Source: Mycobacterium europaeum (GTDB taxonomy: Bacteria; Actinomycetota; Actinomycetes; Mycobacteriales; Mycobacteriaceae). Taken from it: a stretch of DNA of 64,000 bases. Each line of letters opens with the position of its first letter. Within the stretch, counting starts at the first letter, position 1. Both the position numbers and the translations under genes were made by a program. The stretch spans positions 248,001 to 312,000 of the forward strand of contig NZ_LQOU01000010.1 in NCBI RefSeq assembly GCF_002102155.1, written 5' to 3'. The notes under the pieces were generated by a model, which worked only from the letters and a program-made list of their open reading frames with translations, made no database searches and was not told where the DNA came from. This document shows, in pieces, positions 47,208 through 55,407 of this stretch.

Positions 47208-48631
47208 ACTACCTCGTCACCGTCCTCTACATCATCTCGTTCGCCCTCTTCATCTACGGCCTGATGGGCCTGACGGGCCCCAAGACCGCGGTGCGCGGGA
47301 ACCTGATCGCCGCCGTCGGCATGGCCATCGCCGTCGCCGCGACCCTGATCAAGATCCGGCACACCGAATCCTGGGTGCTGATCATCGCCGGCCTGGTCGT
47401 GGGTGTGCTGCTGGGCGTTCCGCCCGCCCGGTTGACCAAGATGACCGCCATGCCGCAGCTGGTGGCCTTCTTCAACGGCGTCGGCGGCGGCACCGTCGCG
47501 CTCATCGCCCTGGCGGAATTCATGGAAACCAAGGGCTTTTCGGCCTTCCAGCATGGCGAGTCGCCGACCGTGCACATCGTGGTGGCGTCGTTGTTCGCCG
47601 CCATCATCGGCTCGATCTCGTTCTGGGGATCGATCATCGCGTTCGGCAAGCTGCAGGAGATCATCTCCGGGGCGCCGATCGGCTTCGGCAAGGCCCAGCA
47701 GCCGATCAACCTGCTGCTGCTGGTCGCCGCGGTGGCGGCCGCCGTGGTCATCGGGCTGCATGCCCACCCCGGCACCGGCGGGGTGTCGCTGTGGTGGATG
47801 GTCGGCCTGCTGGCCGCGGCCGGCGTGCTCGGCCTGATGGTGGTGCTGCCGATCGGCGGTGCCGACATGCCGGTGGTCATCTCGCTGCTGAACGCGATGA
47901 CCGGCCTGTCGGCCGCGGCGGCCGGGCTGGCGCTCAACAACACCGCGATGATCGTCGCCGGCATGATCGTCGGCGCATCCGGCTCGATCCTGACCAACCT
48001 GATGGCCAAGGCGATGAACCGCTCCATCCCGGCGATCGTCGCCGGTGGCTTCGGCGGTGGGGGCGTGGCCCCGGGCGCCGGCGGAGACGGCGGCGACAAA
48101 CACGTCAAGTCGACCTCGGCCGCCGACGCCGCCATCCAGATGGCCTACGCCAACCAGGTGATCGTGGTTCCGGGCTACGGCCTGGCCGTCGCGCAGGCCC
48201 AGCACGCCGTCAAGGACATGGCCAGCCTGCTCGAGGAGAAGGGCGTGCCGGTGAAGTACGCCATCCACCCGGTCGCGGGCCGGATGCCCGGCCACATGAA
48301 CGTGCTGCTGGCCGAGGCCGAGGTGGACTATGACGCCATGAAGGACATGGACGACATCAACGACGAGTTCGCTCGCACCGACGTCGCGATCGTCATCGGC
48401 GCCAACGACGTCACCAACCCCGCGGCCCGCAACGAACAGTCCAGCCCGATCTACGGCATGCCCATCCTCAACGTGGACAAGGCCAAGTCGGTGATCGTGC
48501 TCAAGCGGTCGATGAACTCCGGGTTCGCGGGCATCGACAACCCGCTGTTCTACGCGGAGGGGACGACGATGTTGTTCGGGGACGCGAAGAAGTCGGTGAC
48601 CGAGGTCGCCGAGGAATTGAAGGCCCTGTAG
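47204..48631 (+). CDS. pntB: Transhydrogenase subunit beta
   Basis: 475 aa. Eight or nine helices to residue 265, then the NADP(H)-binding domain III: VIVVPGYGLAVAQAQHAVKDMASLLEE near 320, VAGRMPGHMNVLLAEAEVDYD near 365, VAIVIGANDVTNPAAR near 400 and the Lys-rich KSVIVLKRSMNSGFAGIDNPLFY near 435. The membrane His and Asp/Asn used for proton transfer are expected in the helices. Last gene of the operon. Confidence 0.96.
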   Translation: MNYLVTVLYIISFALFIYGLMGLTGPKTAVRGNLIAAVGMAIAVAATLIKIRHTESWVLIIAGLVVGVLLGVPPARLTKMTAMPQLVAFFNGVGGGTVALIALAEFMETKGFSAFQHGESPTVHIVVASLFAAIIGSISFWGSIIAFGKLQEIISGAPIGFGKAQQPINLLLLVAAVAAAVVIGLHAHPGTGGVSLWWMVGLLAAAGVLGLMVVLPIGGADMPVVISLLNAMTGLSAAAAGLALNNTAMIVAGMIVGASGSILTNLMAKAMNRSIPAIVAGGFGGGGVAPGAGGDGGDKHVKSTSAADAAIQMAYANQVIVVPGYGLAVAQAQHAVKDMASLLEEKGVPVKYAIHPVAGRMPGHMNVLLAEAEVDYDAMKDMDDINDEFARTDVAIVIGANDVTNPAARNEQSSPIYGMPILNVDKAKSVIVLKRSMNSGFAGIDNPLFYAEGTTMLFGDAKKSVTEVAEELKAL

Positions 48632-48642
48632 GGCCGATCAGG

Positions 48643-48768
48643 CTAGACGGGCGGGTAGGCGGGCGGCGGGTAGCCGTTGCCGTCGACCACCCCGCGCAGG
48701 CCCCACGGGACGTAGCGGAAGAAGAACTCGATCTCGTCGCTAGCGTCGTAGTCCGGATTCGGATCCAT
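48643..48768 (-). CDS. 41-residue conserved mycobacterial microprotein (Rv0157A type)
   Basis: Reverse-strand ATG at 48766-48768 to TAG at 48643-48645. The peptide opens MDPNPDYDASDEIEFFF, continues with RYVPWGLRGVVDGNG and ends in a Pro/Tyr tail. GGAGGGG lies seven bases upstream. It ends 11 bp from the convergent pntB stop. I recall a small gene of this kind at the same place in M. tuberculosis; function unknown. The Phe/Trp-rich middle could be membrane-associated. Confidence 0.72.
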   Translation of the reverse strand: MDPNPDYDASDEIEFFFRYVPWGLRGVVDGNGYPPPAYPPV

Positions 48769-48931
48769 GGGGCCACCCCTCCAGTCGCGACTTGAGCTTC
48801 CAGGGCGAGTCTAGTCCCATCCTCGTCGGGGCGACACCGGGCGTTTGCCTAAACTGTCCAACCAGTTGATTGATAATTGGCCTTGCCCGGTCGCCCGGCA
48901 ACCGGCCGGGCGATGACGATAGCGAGTACCG

Positions 48932-49555
48932 ATGGCATCCGAGAACGGACGAACGCGCCGCGAGGAGTTGCTGGCTGTGGCCACCAAGCTGTTCGCCGCA
49001 CGCGGTTATCACGGCACCCGGATGGACGACGTCGCCGACGTGATCGGGCTGAACAAGGCGACGGTGTACCACTACTACGCCAGCAAGTCCCTCATCCTCT
49101 ACGACATCTACCAGCAGGCCGCGGAGCGCACCCTGGCCGCCGTCCACGACGACCCCTCGATGACGGCGCGCGAGGCGCTCTACCAGTACACCGTGCGTCT
49201 GCTCGACCAGATCGCCGCCAACCCCGAGGGCGCCGCGGTGTATTTCCAGGAGCAGCCCTACATCACCGAGTGGTTCACCGAAGAGCAGGTCGCCGCGGTC
49301 CGGGAGAAGGAAACCCAGGTCTACGAGCACGTGCACGGGCTCATCGACCGGGGGATCGCCAGCGGCGAGTTCTACCAGTGCGACTCCCACGTCCTGGCGC
49401 TCGGATACATCGGCATGACTCTCGGCGCCTACCGGTGGCTGCGGCCGAGCGGGCGCCGCAGCGCCAAGGAGATCGCCGCCGAATTCAGCACCGCGCTGCT
49501 GCGCGGCCTGATCCGCGACGAAGCGATCCGCACGAGCTCCCCGCTCGGCCCGTAG
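48932..49555 (+). CDS. TetR family regulator (Rv0158 type)
   Basis: 207 aa. Helix-turn-helix at about 8-55: RREELLAVATKLFAARGYHGTRMDDVADVIGLNKATVYHYYASKSLILYDIY. The C-terminal region (EGAAVYFQEQPYITEWFTEEQV, then GYIGMTLGAYRWLRPSGRRS) resembles the KstR2-like TetR_C group, whose members sense acyl-CoA ligands. A small inverted repeat CAAC, CA, GTTG lies about 65 bp before the start. The gene ends one base before the tandem repeat. Confidence 0.9.
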   Translation: MASENGRTRREELLAVATKLFAARGYHGTRMDDVADVIGLNKATVYHYYASKSLILYDIYQQAAERTLAAVHDDPSMTAREALYQYTVRLLDQIAANPEGAAVYFQEQPYITEWFTEEQVAAVREKETQVYEHVHGLIDRGIASGEFYQCDSHVLALGYIGMTLGAYRWLRPSGRRSAKEIAAEFSTALLRGLIRDEAIRTSSPLGP

Positions 49556-49556
49556 T

Positions 49557-49666
49557 CCGATCGGGGCGACCCGCTTCGCCCGGCTGCGCCGCGCTCGCGA
49601 TCGCCCCTGGTCCCGATCGGGGCGACCCGCTTCGCCCGGCTGCGCCGCGCTCGCGATCGCCCCTGG
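49557..49666. repeat. Perfect tandem repeat, two 54-bp copies filling a convergent gap
   Basis: Copies at 49557-49610 and 49613-49666 are identical and separated by TC. Each holds GGGGCGACCCGCTTCGCCC near its start and CGCTCGCGATCGCCCC near its end; GGGGCGA and TCGCCCC pair as a stem. The pair fits exactly between the TetR stop (49555) and the stop of the convergent hydrolase (49667). Sequences of this kind are, as I recall, dispersed between genes in M. avium complex genomes. A terminator or dispersed-element role is possible. Confidence 0.9.
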
Positions 49667-50563
49667 CTAGCCCGCGGCTTTCAGGTGCTTGTCGAGGAAG
49701 GCGAGCTGGTCGGCCACTACGCGTTCGAACGCCTCGTCGACGTAGATGTCGAAATGACCCTCGGGGTACAGCTTGACCTCACCGCGCGGGGCCTTGGCCG
49801 CATAGCGCAGCGTCGCCGCCGCGGGGGCCACCGAGTCGGCCTCGCACACGCAGAACAGGATCGGGCAGGGGACCTTCGCGGTGTCGCGGCCGGGACGGTA
49901 GGCCATGATCGTCAACGCAATGCGGGCCGCCACCTCGTTGGTCAGCTCCTCACCCTCGGGCACGAGCCTGAGGTAGCCGGGGTAGGCGTCGGGCGTGCTC
50001 ATCAAGGCGACGTCTCCCGGTCGTCCGACCGTCGGCACCATGACCGGCGGCTTGCGCAGCCGGGCGGCCAGCAGGTCACGTGCCGCCAGCAGGCCGACCC
50101 GCGCGAAGACCAGCGGGTTGCTGATCGTGCGCGCCGACGCGATGCCGTCGGTGAAGGGGCACTGGGCGACCACGGCGGCGATGCCCGGCAGCCGGGCGGC
50201 CGTGGCGATCACGTGGCCGCCGGCAAACGAGGTGCCCCACAACGCGATTCGATCGGGATCGATGCCCGGCAGAGTCCGCGCGTAGGTGACTGCCGCGGCC
50301 CAGTCGGCGAGCTGCATGCCGATGTCGAGCACCTGGCGGGGCCGGCCCTCGCTGTCACCGAAGTTGCGGTAGTCGAAGACCAGGCAGGCATAACCGGCGG
50401 CGCTGAACCGTTCGGCGTAGGCATCCAGCCGCATGCTTCGCACCCCGCCCAGGCCGTGGGCCATCACCAGCAGGGGCGCGGGTCTGCCGCCCGCCGGCCG
50501 GTAGAGCCAGGCGCTGATCAGATCGCCATCGGACGGGAATCGGACGTCTTCGCGTTGTGTCAT
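49667..50563 (-). CDS. Alpha/beta hydrolase (dienelactone hydrolase-like esterase)
   Basis: 298 aa. The oxyanion stretch APLLVMAHGLGGVRSMRL is near residue 28; the nucleophile elbow is LWGTSFAGGHVI with Ser near 113; PILFCVCEADSVAPAAAT and YPEGHFDIYVDEAFE give Asp and His. No signal peptide. The ATG at 50561-50563 is taken; a GTG one codon earlier is possible. Substrate unknown. Convergent with TetR and divergent from the reductase gene. Confidence 0.9.
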   Translation of the reverse strand: MTQREDVRFPSDGDLISAWLYRPAGGRPAPLLVMAHGLGGVRSMRLDAYAERFSAAGYACLVFDYRNFGDSEGRPRQVLDIGMQLADWAAAVTYARTLPGIDPDRIALWGTSFAGGHVIATAARLPGIAAVVAQCPFTDGIASARTISNPLVFARVGLLAARDLLAARLRKPPVMVPTVGRPGDVALMSTPDAYPGYLRLVPEGEELTNEVAARIALTIMAYRPGRDTAKVPCPILFCVCEADSVAPAAATLRYAAKAPRGEVKLYPEGHFDIYVDEAFERVVADQLAFLDKHLKAAG

Positions 50564-50644
50564 CACCGAGTCATTCTGCCCGGGCGATCACGACCAGTCC
50601 GCCGGTATGCCACCAAGATTTAATGGACTACTGTCTAGAAACGT

Positions 50645-50656
50645 TTGAGCGCTCAA
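50645..50656. promoter_or_regulatory. Perfect palindrome upstream of the NAD(P)-binding reductase gene
   Basis: TTGAGCGCTCAA, a perfect 12-base palindrome 15 bp before the ATG at 50672, just ahead of the ACGGAG ribosome site. It fits an operator. AAACGTTT overlaps its left edge and may be a second element. Confidence 0.45.
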
Positions 50657-50671
50657 CGAACGGAGACTCTC

Positions 50672-51772
50672 ATGGCGATCCGCGTCGCGCACGTCGGTAC
50701 CGGAAACGTCGGGGGGTTGGCCCTCACCGAGCTGATCACCAACCCGCAGTTCGAGCTGACGGGCGTGTGCGTGTCCACCCCGGAGAAGGTGGGCAAGGAT
50801 GCCGGCGACCTGTGCGGCGTCGGCCTCGATCCCGGCGTCGTCACCGGCGTCGCGGCCGTCGGGGACCTGGACGCCCTGCTGGCCACCAAGCCCGAGTGCG
50901 TCGTCTACTGCGCCATGGGCGACACCCGGCTGCCCGACGCGATGGCCGACGTCATGCGCATCCTGGCCGCCGGCATCAACGTCGTCGGGTCCTCGCCGGG
51001 ATTGCTGCAGTACCCGTGGGGGGTCATGCCCGACAAGTACATCGACCGCGTCGAAGACGCCGCCCGGCAAGGCAATTCGAGCATCTTCATCACCGGCGTG
51101 GACCCCGGGTTCATCAACGACCTCATCCCGTTCGCGCTGGCGGGCACCTGCCAGAGCATCGAGCAGGTGCGCTGCATGGAGATCGCCGATTACGCCACCT
51201 ACGACGGCGCGGAGGTTATGCACTACATGGGCTTCGGCCGGCCGCTCGACGAGGTGCCGATGTTGCTGCAGCCGGGCATCCTCGGCATCGCCTGGGGGAC
51301 GGCGATCCGTCAGCTGGCGGCGGGCCTGGGCATCGAGATCGACGAGATCAGCGAGTCCTACCAGCGCGAGCCGGCGCCGGAAGACTTCGACATCGCGGTC
51401 GGGCACGTCGCCAAGGGCACCATGGCCGCACTGCAATTCGAAATCCGGGGCATGTCCAAGGGGCGTGCGGCCATCGTCATCGAGCACATCACCCGGCTGC
51501 GGCCCGACCTGCGACCCGACTGGGCGCAACCGGCCGCGGGCGGCGGCTCCTACCGCGTCGAGATCACCGGCGAGCCGTCCTACGCCGTGGACATCGTTCC
51601 CAGCAGCCGCAAGGGCGACCATAACCACGCCGCGATCGTGGGTGCCGCCGGGCGCATCGTCAACGCGGTTCCCGCGGTGATCGCCGCGCCGCCCGGCATC
51701 AGGACCACGCTGGACCTGCCGCTGGTGACCGGGAAAGGCCTGTACGCACCAACTACTTTGGTGAGCACCTAA
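50672..51772 (+). CDS. Dihydrodipicolinate reductase-like NAD(P)-binding protein
   Basis: 366 aa. Rossmann loop VAHVGTGNVGGLALTELI at the N-terminus, CVVYCAMGDTRLPDAMADVMRILAAGINVVGSSPG, then FITGVDPGFINDLIPFALAG. Actinobacterial paralogues have a DapB-like N-domain but lack its catalytic motif, and some relatives are amine dehydrogenases. A substrate cannot be named. The ATG at 50672 follows ACGGAG by six bases; the in-frame TTG at 50645 lies in the palindrome and is rejected. Confidence 0.87.
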   Translation: MAIRVAHVGTGNVGGLALTELITNPQFELTGVCVSTPEKVGKDAGDLCGVGLDPGVVTGVAAVGDLDALLATKPECVVYCAMGDTRLPDAMADVMRILAAGINVVGSSPGLLQYPWGVMPDKYIDRVEDAARQGNSSIFITGVDPGFINDLIPFALAGTCQSIEQVRCMEIADYATYDGAEVMHYMGFGRPLDEVPMLLQPGILGIAWGTAIRQLAAGLGIEIDEISESYQREPAPEDFDIAVGHVAKGTMAALQFEIRGMSKGRAAIVIEHITRLRPDLRPDWAQPAAGGGSYRVEITGEPSYAVDIVPSSRKGDHNHAAIVGAAGRIVNAVPAVIAAPPGIRTTLDLPLVTGKGLYAPTTLVST

Positions 51773-51788
51773 ATCGAAAGGAGTCCCT

Positions 51789-52538
51789 GTGGGACGCGTA
51801 GAAGGCAAAGTCGCACTCATCAGTGGCGGCGCCCGCGGGATGGGCGCCGAACACGCGCGGCTGCTGGCGGCCGAGGGCGCCAAGGTGGTGATCGGCGACA
51901 TCCTCGACGACGAGGGAGAAGCCGTGGCCGCCGAAATCAATGCGATTGGTGACTCGGTGCGCTACGTCCACCTCGACGTCACCCAGCCCGACCAGTGGGA
52001 CGCCGCCGTCGAGACCGCCGTCAGCGAATTCGGCAAGCTCAACGTGTTGGTGAACAACGCCGGCACGGTCGCGCTCGGCCCGTTGAGGAGTTTCGATCTG
52101 GCCAAGTGGCAGAGGGTGATCGACGTCAACCTGACCGGGACGTTCCTGGGCATGCGGGTGGCCGTGGACCCGATGATCGCCGCGGGGGGCGGCTCGATCA
52201 TCAACGTTTCCTCGATCGAGGGCCTGCGCGGCGCGCCGATGGTGCACCCCTACGTCGCGTCCAAATGGGCGGTGCGCGGCCTGGCGAAGTCCGCGGCGCT
52301 GGAGTTGGCGCCGCACAACATCCGGGTCAACTCCGTGCACCCCGGCTTCATCCGCACCCCGATGACCAAGCATCTGCCCGACGACATGGTGACCATTCCG
52401 CTCGGCCGCCCGGCCGAGTCACGCGAGGTCTCGACGTTCATCCTGTTCCTGGCCAGCGACGAGTCGTCCTACGCCACCGGCAGCGAATTTGTCATGGACG
52501 GCGGACTCGTCTGCGACGTGCCGCACAAGCAGTTCTAG
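51789..52538 (+). CDS. Short-chain dehydrogenase of the 3-alpha/20-beta-hydroxysteroid dehydrogenase type (Rv2002-like)
   Basis: 249 aa. VALISGGARGMGAEHARLLAAEGAKVVIGDI is the cofactor loop with Asp favouring NAD. NVSSIEGLRGAPMVHPYVASKWAVRGLAKSAALEL holds the catalytic Ser, Tyr and Lys (YVASK near 153), and VNSVHPGFIRTPMT follows. It matches Rv2002, a 20-beta-hydroxysteroid dehydrogenase, nearly block by block. It starts 16 bp after the reductase gene and likely shares its transcript, suggesting sterol or ketone metabolism. Confidence 0.9.
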   Translation: MGRVEGKVALISGGARGMGAEHARLLAAEGAKVVIGDILDDEGEAVAAEINAIGDSVRYVHLDVTQPDQWDAAVETAVSEFGKLNVLVNNAGTVALGPLRSFDLAKWQRVIDVNLTGTFLGMRVAVDPMIAAGGGSIINVSSIEGLRGAPMVHPYVASKWAVRGLAKSAALELAPHNIRVNSVHPGFIRTPMTKHLPDDMVTIPLGRPAESREVSTFILFLASDESSYATGSEFVMDGGLVCDVPHKQF

Positions 52539-52560
52539 CCGCGGTGCTATAACCGCGAGC

Positions 52561-53910
52561 ATGCCAGGCAGCCTGGGCGAGCTGAAAAAAATTGTGGGAT
52601 CCAACCACGTCGTCTCCGACCCCGACGTGCTCGCGAGCCGCAGCGTCGACCACACCGGTCGCTACCGCGGCCGGGCCAGCGCGCTGGTGCGCCCGGGCTC
52701 GGCCGAGCAGGTCGCCGAGGTGCTGCGGGTGTGCCGGGATGCCGGGGCGCACGTGACGGTGCAGGGCGGCCGGACCTCGCTGGTGGCGGGCACCGTGCCC
52801 GAGCACGACGACGTGCTGCTGTCCACCGAGCGGCTGCACGCCGTCGATGATGTCGACACCCTCGAACGCCGCGTCCGCGCCGGTGCCGGCGCCACGCTGG
52901 CCGCGGTGCAACGCGCCGCGGGTGCCGCCGGCCTGGTGTTCGGCGTGGACCTGGCCGCGCGGGACACTGCGACGGTCGGTGGGATGGCCTCGACGAACGC
53001 CGGCGGCCTGCGCACCGTCCGCTACGGCAACATGGGCGAACAGGTCGTCGGCTTGGAGGTGGCGCTGCCCGACGGGTCGCTGCTGCGCCGGCACAGCCGG
53101 GTGCGCAGCGACAACACCGGCTACGACCTGTCGGCGCTGTTCGTCGGCGCCGAGGGCACCCTGGGTGTCATCACCGCGCTCGAACTGCGACTGCACCCCG
53201 TTCCCGCGCGGAGGGTGACCGCGCTGTGCGGGTTCGCCGAACTCGACGCTCTGGTGGACGCGGGGCGGACGTTCCGGGATGCGGACGGCATCGCCGCCCT
53301 GGAGTTGATCGACGGCCGGGCCGCCGCGCTGACCGGCGAGCACCTCGGGGTGGGCGCACCGGTCACCGGCGACTGGCTGTTACTGGTGGAGCTGGCCGCC
53401 GATCACGACCAGACCGACCGGCTAGCCGACCTGCTCGACGGCGCGCACATGTGCTCCGAACCCGCTGTCGGCGTGGATATTGGTGCGCAACAACGGTTGT
53501 GGCAGGTTCGCGAGGCGCTCGCCGACGTGCTCGGCGTCTACGGGCCACCGCTGAAGTTCGACGTCTCCCTGCCGCTGTCGTCCGTCGACGGATTCGCCAG
53601 GGCGGCAGTCGAATTGATCGGTGCGCGCGCCCCGGAGGCGCTGCCCGTGCTGTTCGGCCACATCGGGGAGGGCAACCTGCACCTCAACGTGTTGCGCTGC
53701 CCGGCCGACCGGGAGCGTGCGCTGTACGAGCCGATGATGGAGCTGATCGCGGCGTGCGGTGGCAACGTCAGCTCCGAACACGGCGTCGGCACGCGCAAGC
53801 GGCGTTACCTGGGCATGTCCCGGGAGCCCGCGGACATCGCGGCGATGCGCACGATCAAGGCCGCGCTCGACCCGACCGGCTACCTCAACGCGGCGGTGCT
53901 GTTCGAGTAG
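52561..53910 (+). CDS. FAD-linked oxidase, D-lactate/glycolate dehydrogenase type (Rv0161 type)
   Basis: 449 aa. The PCMH-type FAD domain includes VTVQGGRTSLVAGTVP near 63, FGVDLAARDTATVGGMASTNAGGLRTVRYGNM near 125-158 and GAEGTLGVITALELRLHPVP near 200. The C-terminal cap carries LPVLFGHIGEGNLHLNV and GGNVSSEHGVGTRKRRYL with the active-site His and Glu-His. It oxidises a 2-hydroxy acid. Length equals Rv0161. Confidence 0.93.
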   Translation: MPGSLGELKKIVGSNHVVSDPDVLASRSVDHTGRYRGRASALVRPGSAEQVAEVLRVCRDAGAHVTVQGGRTSLVAGTVPEHDDVLLSTERLHAVDDVDTLERRVRAGAGATLAAVQRAAGAAGLVFGVDLAARDTATVGGMASTNAGGLRTVRYGNMGEQVVGLEVALPDGSLLRRHSRVRSDNTGYDLSALFVGAEGTLGVITALELRLHPVPARRVTALCGFAELDALVDAGRTFRDADGIAALELIDGRAAALTGEHLGVGAPVTGDWLLLVELAADHDQTDRLADLLDGAHMCSEPAVGVDIGAQQRLWQVREALADVLGVYGPPLKFDVSLPLSSVDGFARAAVELIGARAPEALPVLFGHIGEGNLHLNVLRCPADRERALYEPMMELIAACGGNVSSEHGVGTRKRRYLGMSREPADIAAMRTIKAALDPTGYLNAAVLFE

Positions 53911-53917
53911 CAGCGTC

Positions 53918-53976
53918 GCGAGACTGCAACTACCGACGGGGTTACTCGCGAAACGCGTCGCTAGTTGCAGCCTCGC
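53918..53976. terminator. Large imperfect stem-loop between convergent FAD oxidase and TetR
   Basis: Arms GCGAGACTGCAACTA (53918-53932) and TAGTTGCAGCCTCGC (53962-53976) pair over 15 bases with one mismatch. It fills the 70-bp convergent gap and should stop both transcripts. Related sequences are, as I recall, frequent between mycobacterial genes, so it may also be a dispersed repeat. Confidence 0.7.
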
Positions 53977-53980
53977 GGTA

Positions 53981-54523
53981 TCAGTCGGTAGGCGCCTTGA
54001 TTCCGACCGCGTGCCGCAGCTGCGCCAAGAACTGGTCCGCGTCGTCGCTTCGGACGATGTAGTGCGAGATGGCGATCCGGATCACCGTCGCCGCCTTCAC
54101 CGCGGCGTTGGGCCCGGGCAGGTGCCGTTGCAATCCCTCTCGCATCTGCGGGATCACCCACGAGAACTCGGCGATGGTGTGCTCGGGCTCGACGTCGACC
54201 ATGCGCACGCCGGAGTACGAATGCTGGTATTCGACGATGAACCTCAACACCGCGTCCAGCTTGTCGACCCCCTTCAGGCCCGCCGTCGCCCGAACCAGTC
54301 CGCTTTCGAAGATCTGCCGCTCGTAGTTCGAAAAGGCCGACAGCAACTCCTCTTTGGAGGCGAACCAGCGGTACAGCGTCGGGCGTGACACCCCGGCCTG
54401 GGCGGCGACGTCGGACAGGCTGAGCTTGGTCTTGCCGTTGCGGCCGAGCACCTCGGCGGTCGCGTCGAGAATGCGCTGACGCGTCGAGGTGTCGGGGTCC
54501 ACGGTCTGGGCCGGGCGGCTCAT
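53981..54523 (-). CDS. TetR family regulator
   Basis: 180 aa. Helix-turn-helix at about 14-58: TRQRILDATAEVLGRNGKTKLSLSDVAAQAGVSRPTLYRWFASKEELLSAF. The C-terminal region contains VEPEHTIAEFSWVIPQMREGL. It is the third gene of a reverse-strand run (SMP-30, thioesterase, TetR) with gaps of 13 and 28 bp. It is the best candidate for binding the CTTTACAAA element of this region, though that is only inference from position. Confidence 0.88.
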   Translation of the reverse strand: MSRPAQTVDPDTSTRQRILDATAEVLGRNGKTKLSLSDVAAQAGVSRPTLYRWFASKEELLSAFSNYERQIFESGLVRATAGLKGVDKLDAVLRFIVEYQHSYSGVRMVDVEPEHTIAEFSWVIPQMREGLQRHLPGPNAAVKAATVIRIAISHYIVRSDDADQFLAQLRHAVGIKAPTD

Positions 54524-54551
54524 AAGTGCAACTCTACGAAGTCGTTCACCG

Positions 54552-55394
54552 TTATTTCGCCTCCCGGCCAGACTTGCCCGGGCGCGGGCGCGGGCGCACC
54601 AGCACCGACTGCTGGATGGCGCCGACCGCGCCCTGCTCGTCGAACAACGTGCCGATCGTGGCGCCGACGCCGTCGGGGCCGTAGCTGGTCTCGGCACGAA
54701 TGCCGATCCACTCACCGTCGGGAACCCGGAACACATGCACGGCCAGGTCGGTGTTGAGAAACGTCCACCGGGTGATGTCCAGCTTGCTGCCGATGCCGTT
54801 GGCGCAGTCGGCCACCGCGAACAGGCGCTCCAGCGGGGTCATGCTCTCCCCGGTGACAAGGTCCACGGTCGGATTGATCCACGATTCGCCGGGGCCCTCG
54901 CTCAGCGGCTCGGTCAACCACAGCCAGTCCAGGCTGTGCACGTAGTTGCGGTCCCACTCCCGCGCCTTGAGGTTGCGGTTGCGCGCCTCGCTGCGAGGCC
55001 CGGGCATCGGGGCCCCGGAGTGGGCCAGCGTCCGTGTGTCCAGCGTCTGCAACCGCCATCCGCTCGCGCGCGCCACCGGCCGGGGCTGGCCATCGGGGCC
55101 GGGCGCCAGCATCTCGGCGCCGACCAGTTCGATCTGCTTCCCGCCGCGCTGCACCTGCGCGTTGACCCACAGATCACCCTCGGCGGGAACCCCGCCCAGC
55201 AGGTCGATGACGACGCGGGACAGGCGGGTGTCCTCGCGCCGCTGGCAGCGCTCCAGCGCCCGCACCAGCAGCGCCGACACCGGACCGCCGTGCTGGATCG
55301 ACGCCGACCAGGTGCCGCGTGCCAGGTCGGTGGCCCGGAACTTCTCTCCCATCGGATCGGCGCCGTCGATGAGCTCGTAATAGGAGTCCGACAT
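54552..55394 (-). CDS. Thioesterase family protein (TesB-like double hot-dog)
   Basis: 280 aa. YYELIDGADPMGEKFRATDLARGTWSASIQHGGPVSALLVRALERC and the closing SLDWLWLTEPLSEGPGESWINPTVDLVTG with DGVGATIGTLFDEQGAVGAIQQSVLVRP place it in the acyl-CoA thioesterase-like group. It would free CoA from acyl-CoA. The ATG at 55392-55394 follows GGAAAGG by seven bases; it sits 13 bp after the SMP-30 gene. Confidence 0.85.
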   Translation of the reverse strand: MSDSYYELIDGADPMGEKFRATDLARGTWSASIQHGGPVSALLVRALERCQRREDTRLSRVVIDLLGGVPAEGDLWVNAQVQRGGKQIELVGAEMLAPGPDGQPRPVARASGWRLQTLDTRTLAHSGAPMPGPRSEARNRNLKAREWDRNYVHSLDWLWLTEPLSEGPGESWINPTVDLVTGESMTPLERLFAVADCANGIGSKLDITRWTFLNTDLAVHVFRVPDGEWIGIRAETSYGPDGVGATIGTLFDEQGAVGAIQQSVLVRPRPRPGKSGREAK

Positions 55395-55407
55395 CGTCAA
55401 CCTTTCC

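Noticed and set aside
50633..50656. KstR-type steroid operator before the reductase gene
   Set aside because: The sequence AAACGTTT lacks the AAC and GTT spacing of the KstR consensus; only the adjoining TTGAGCGCTCAA palindrome was kept.
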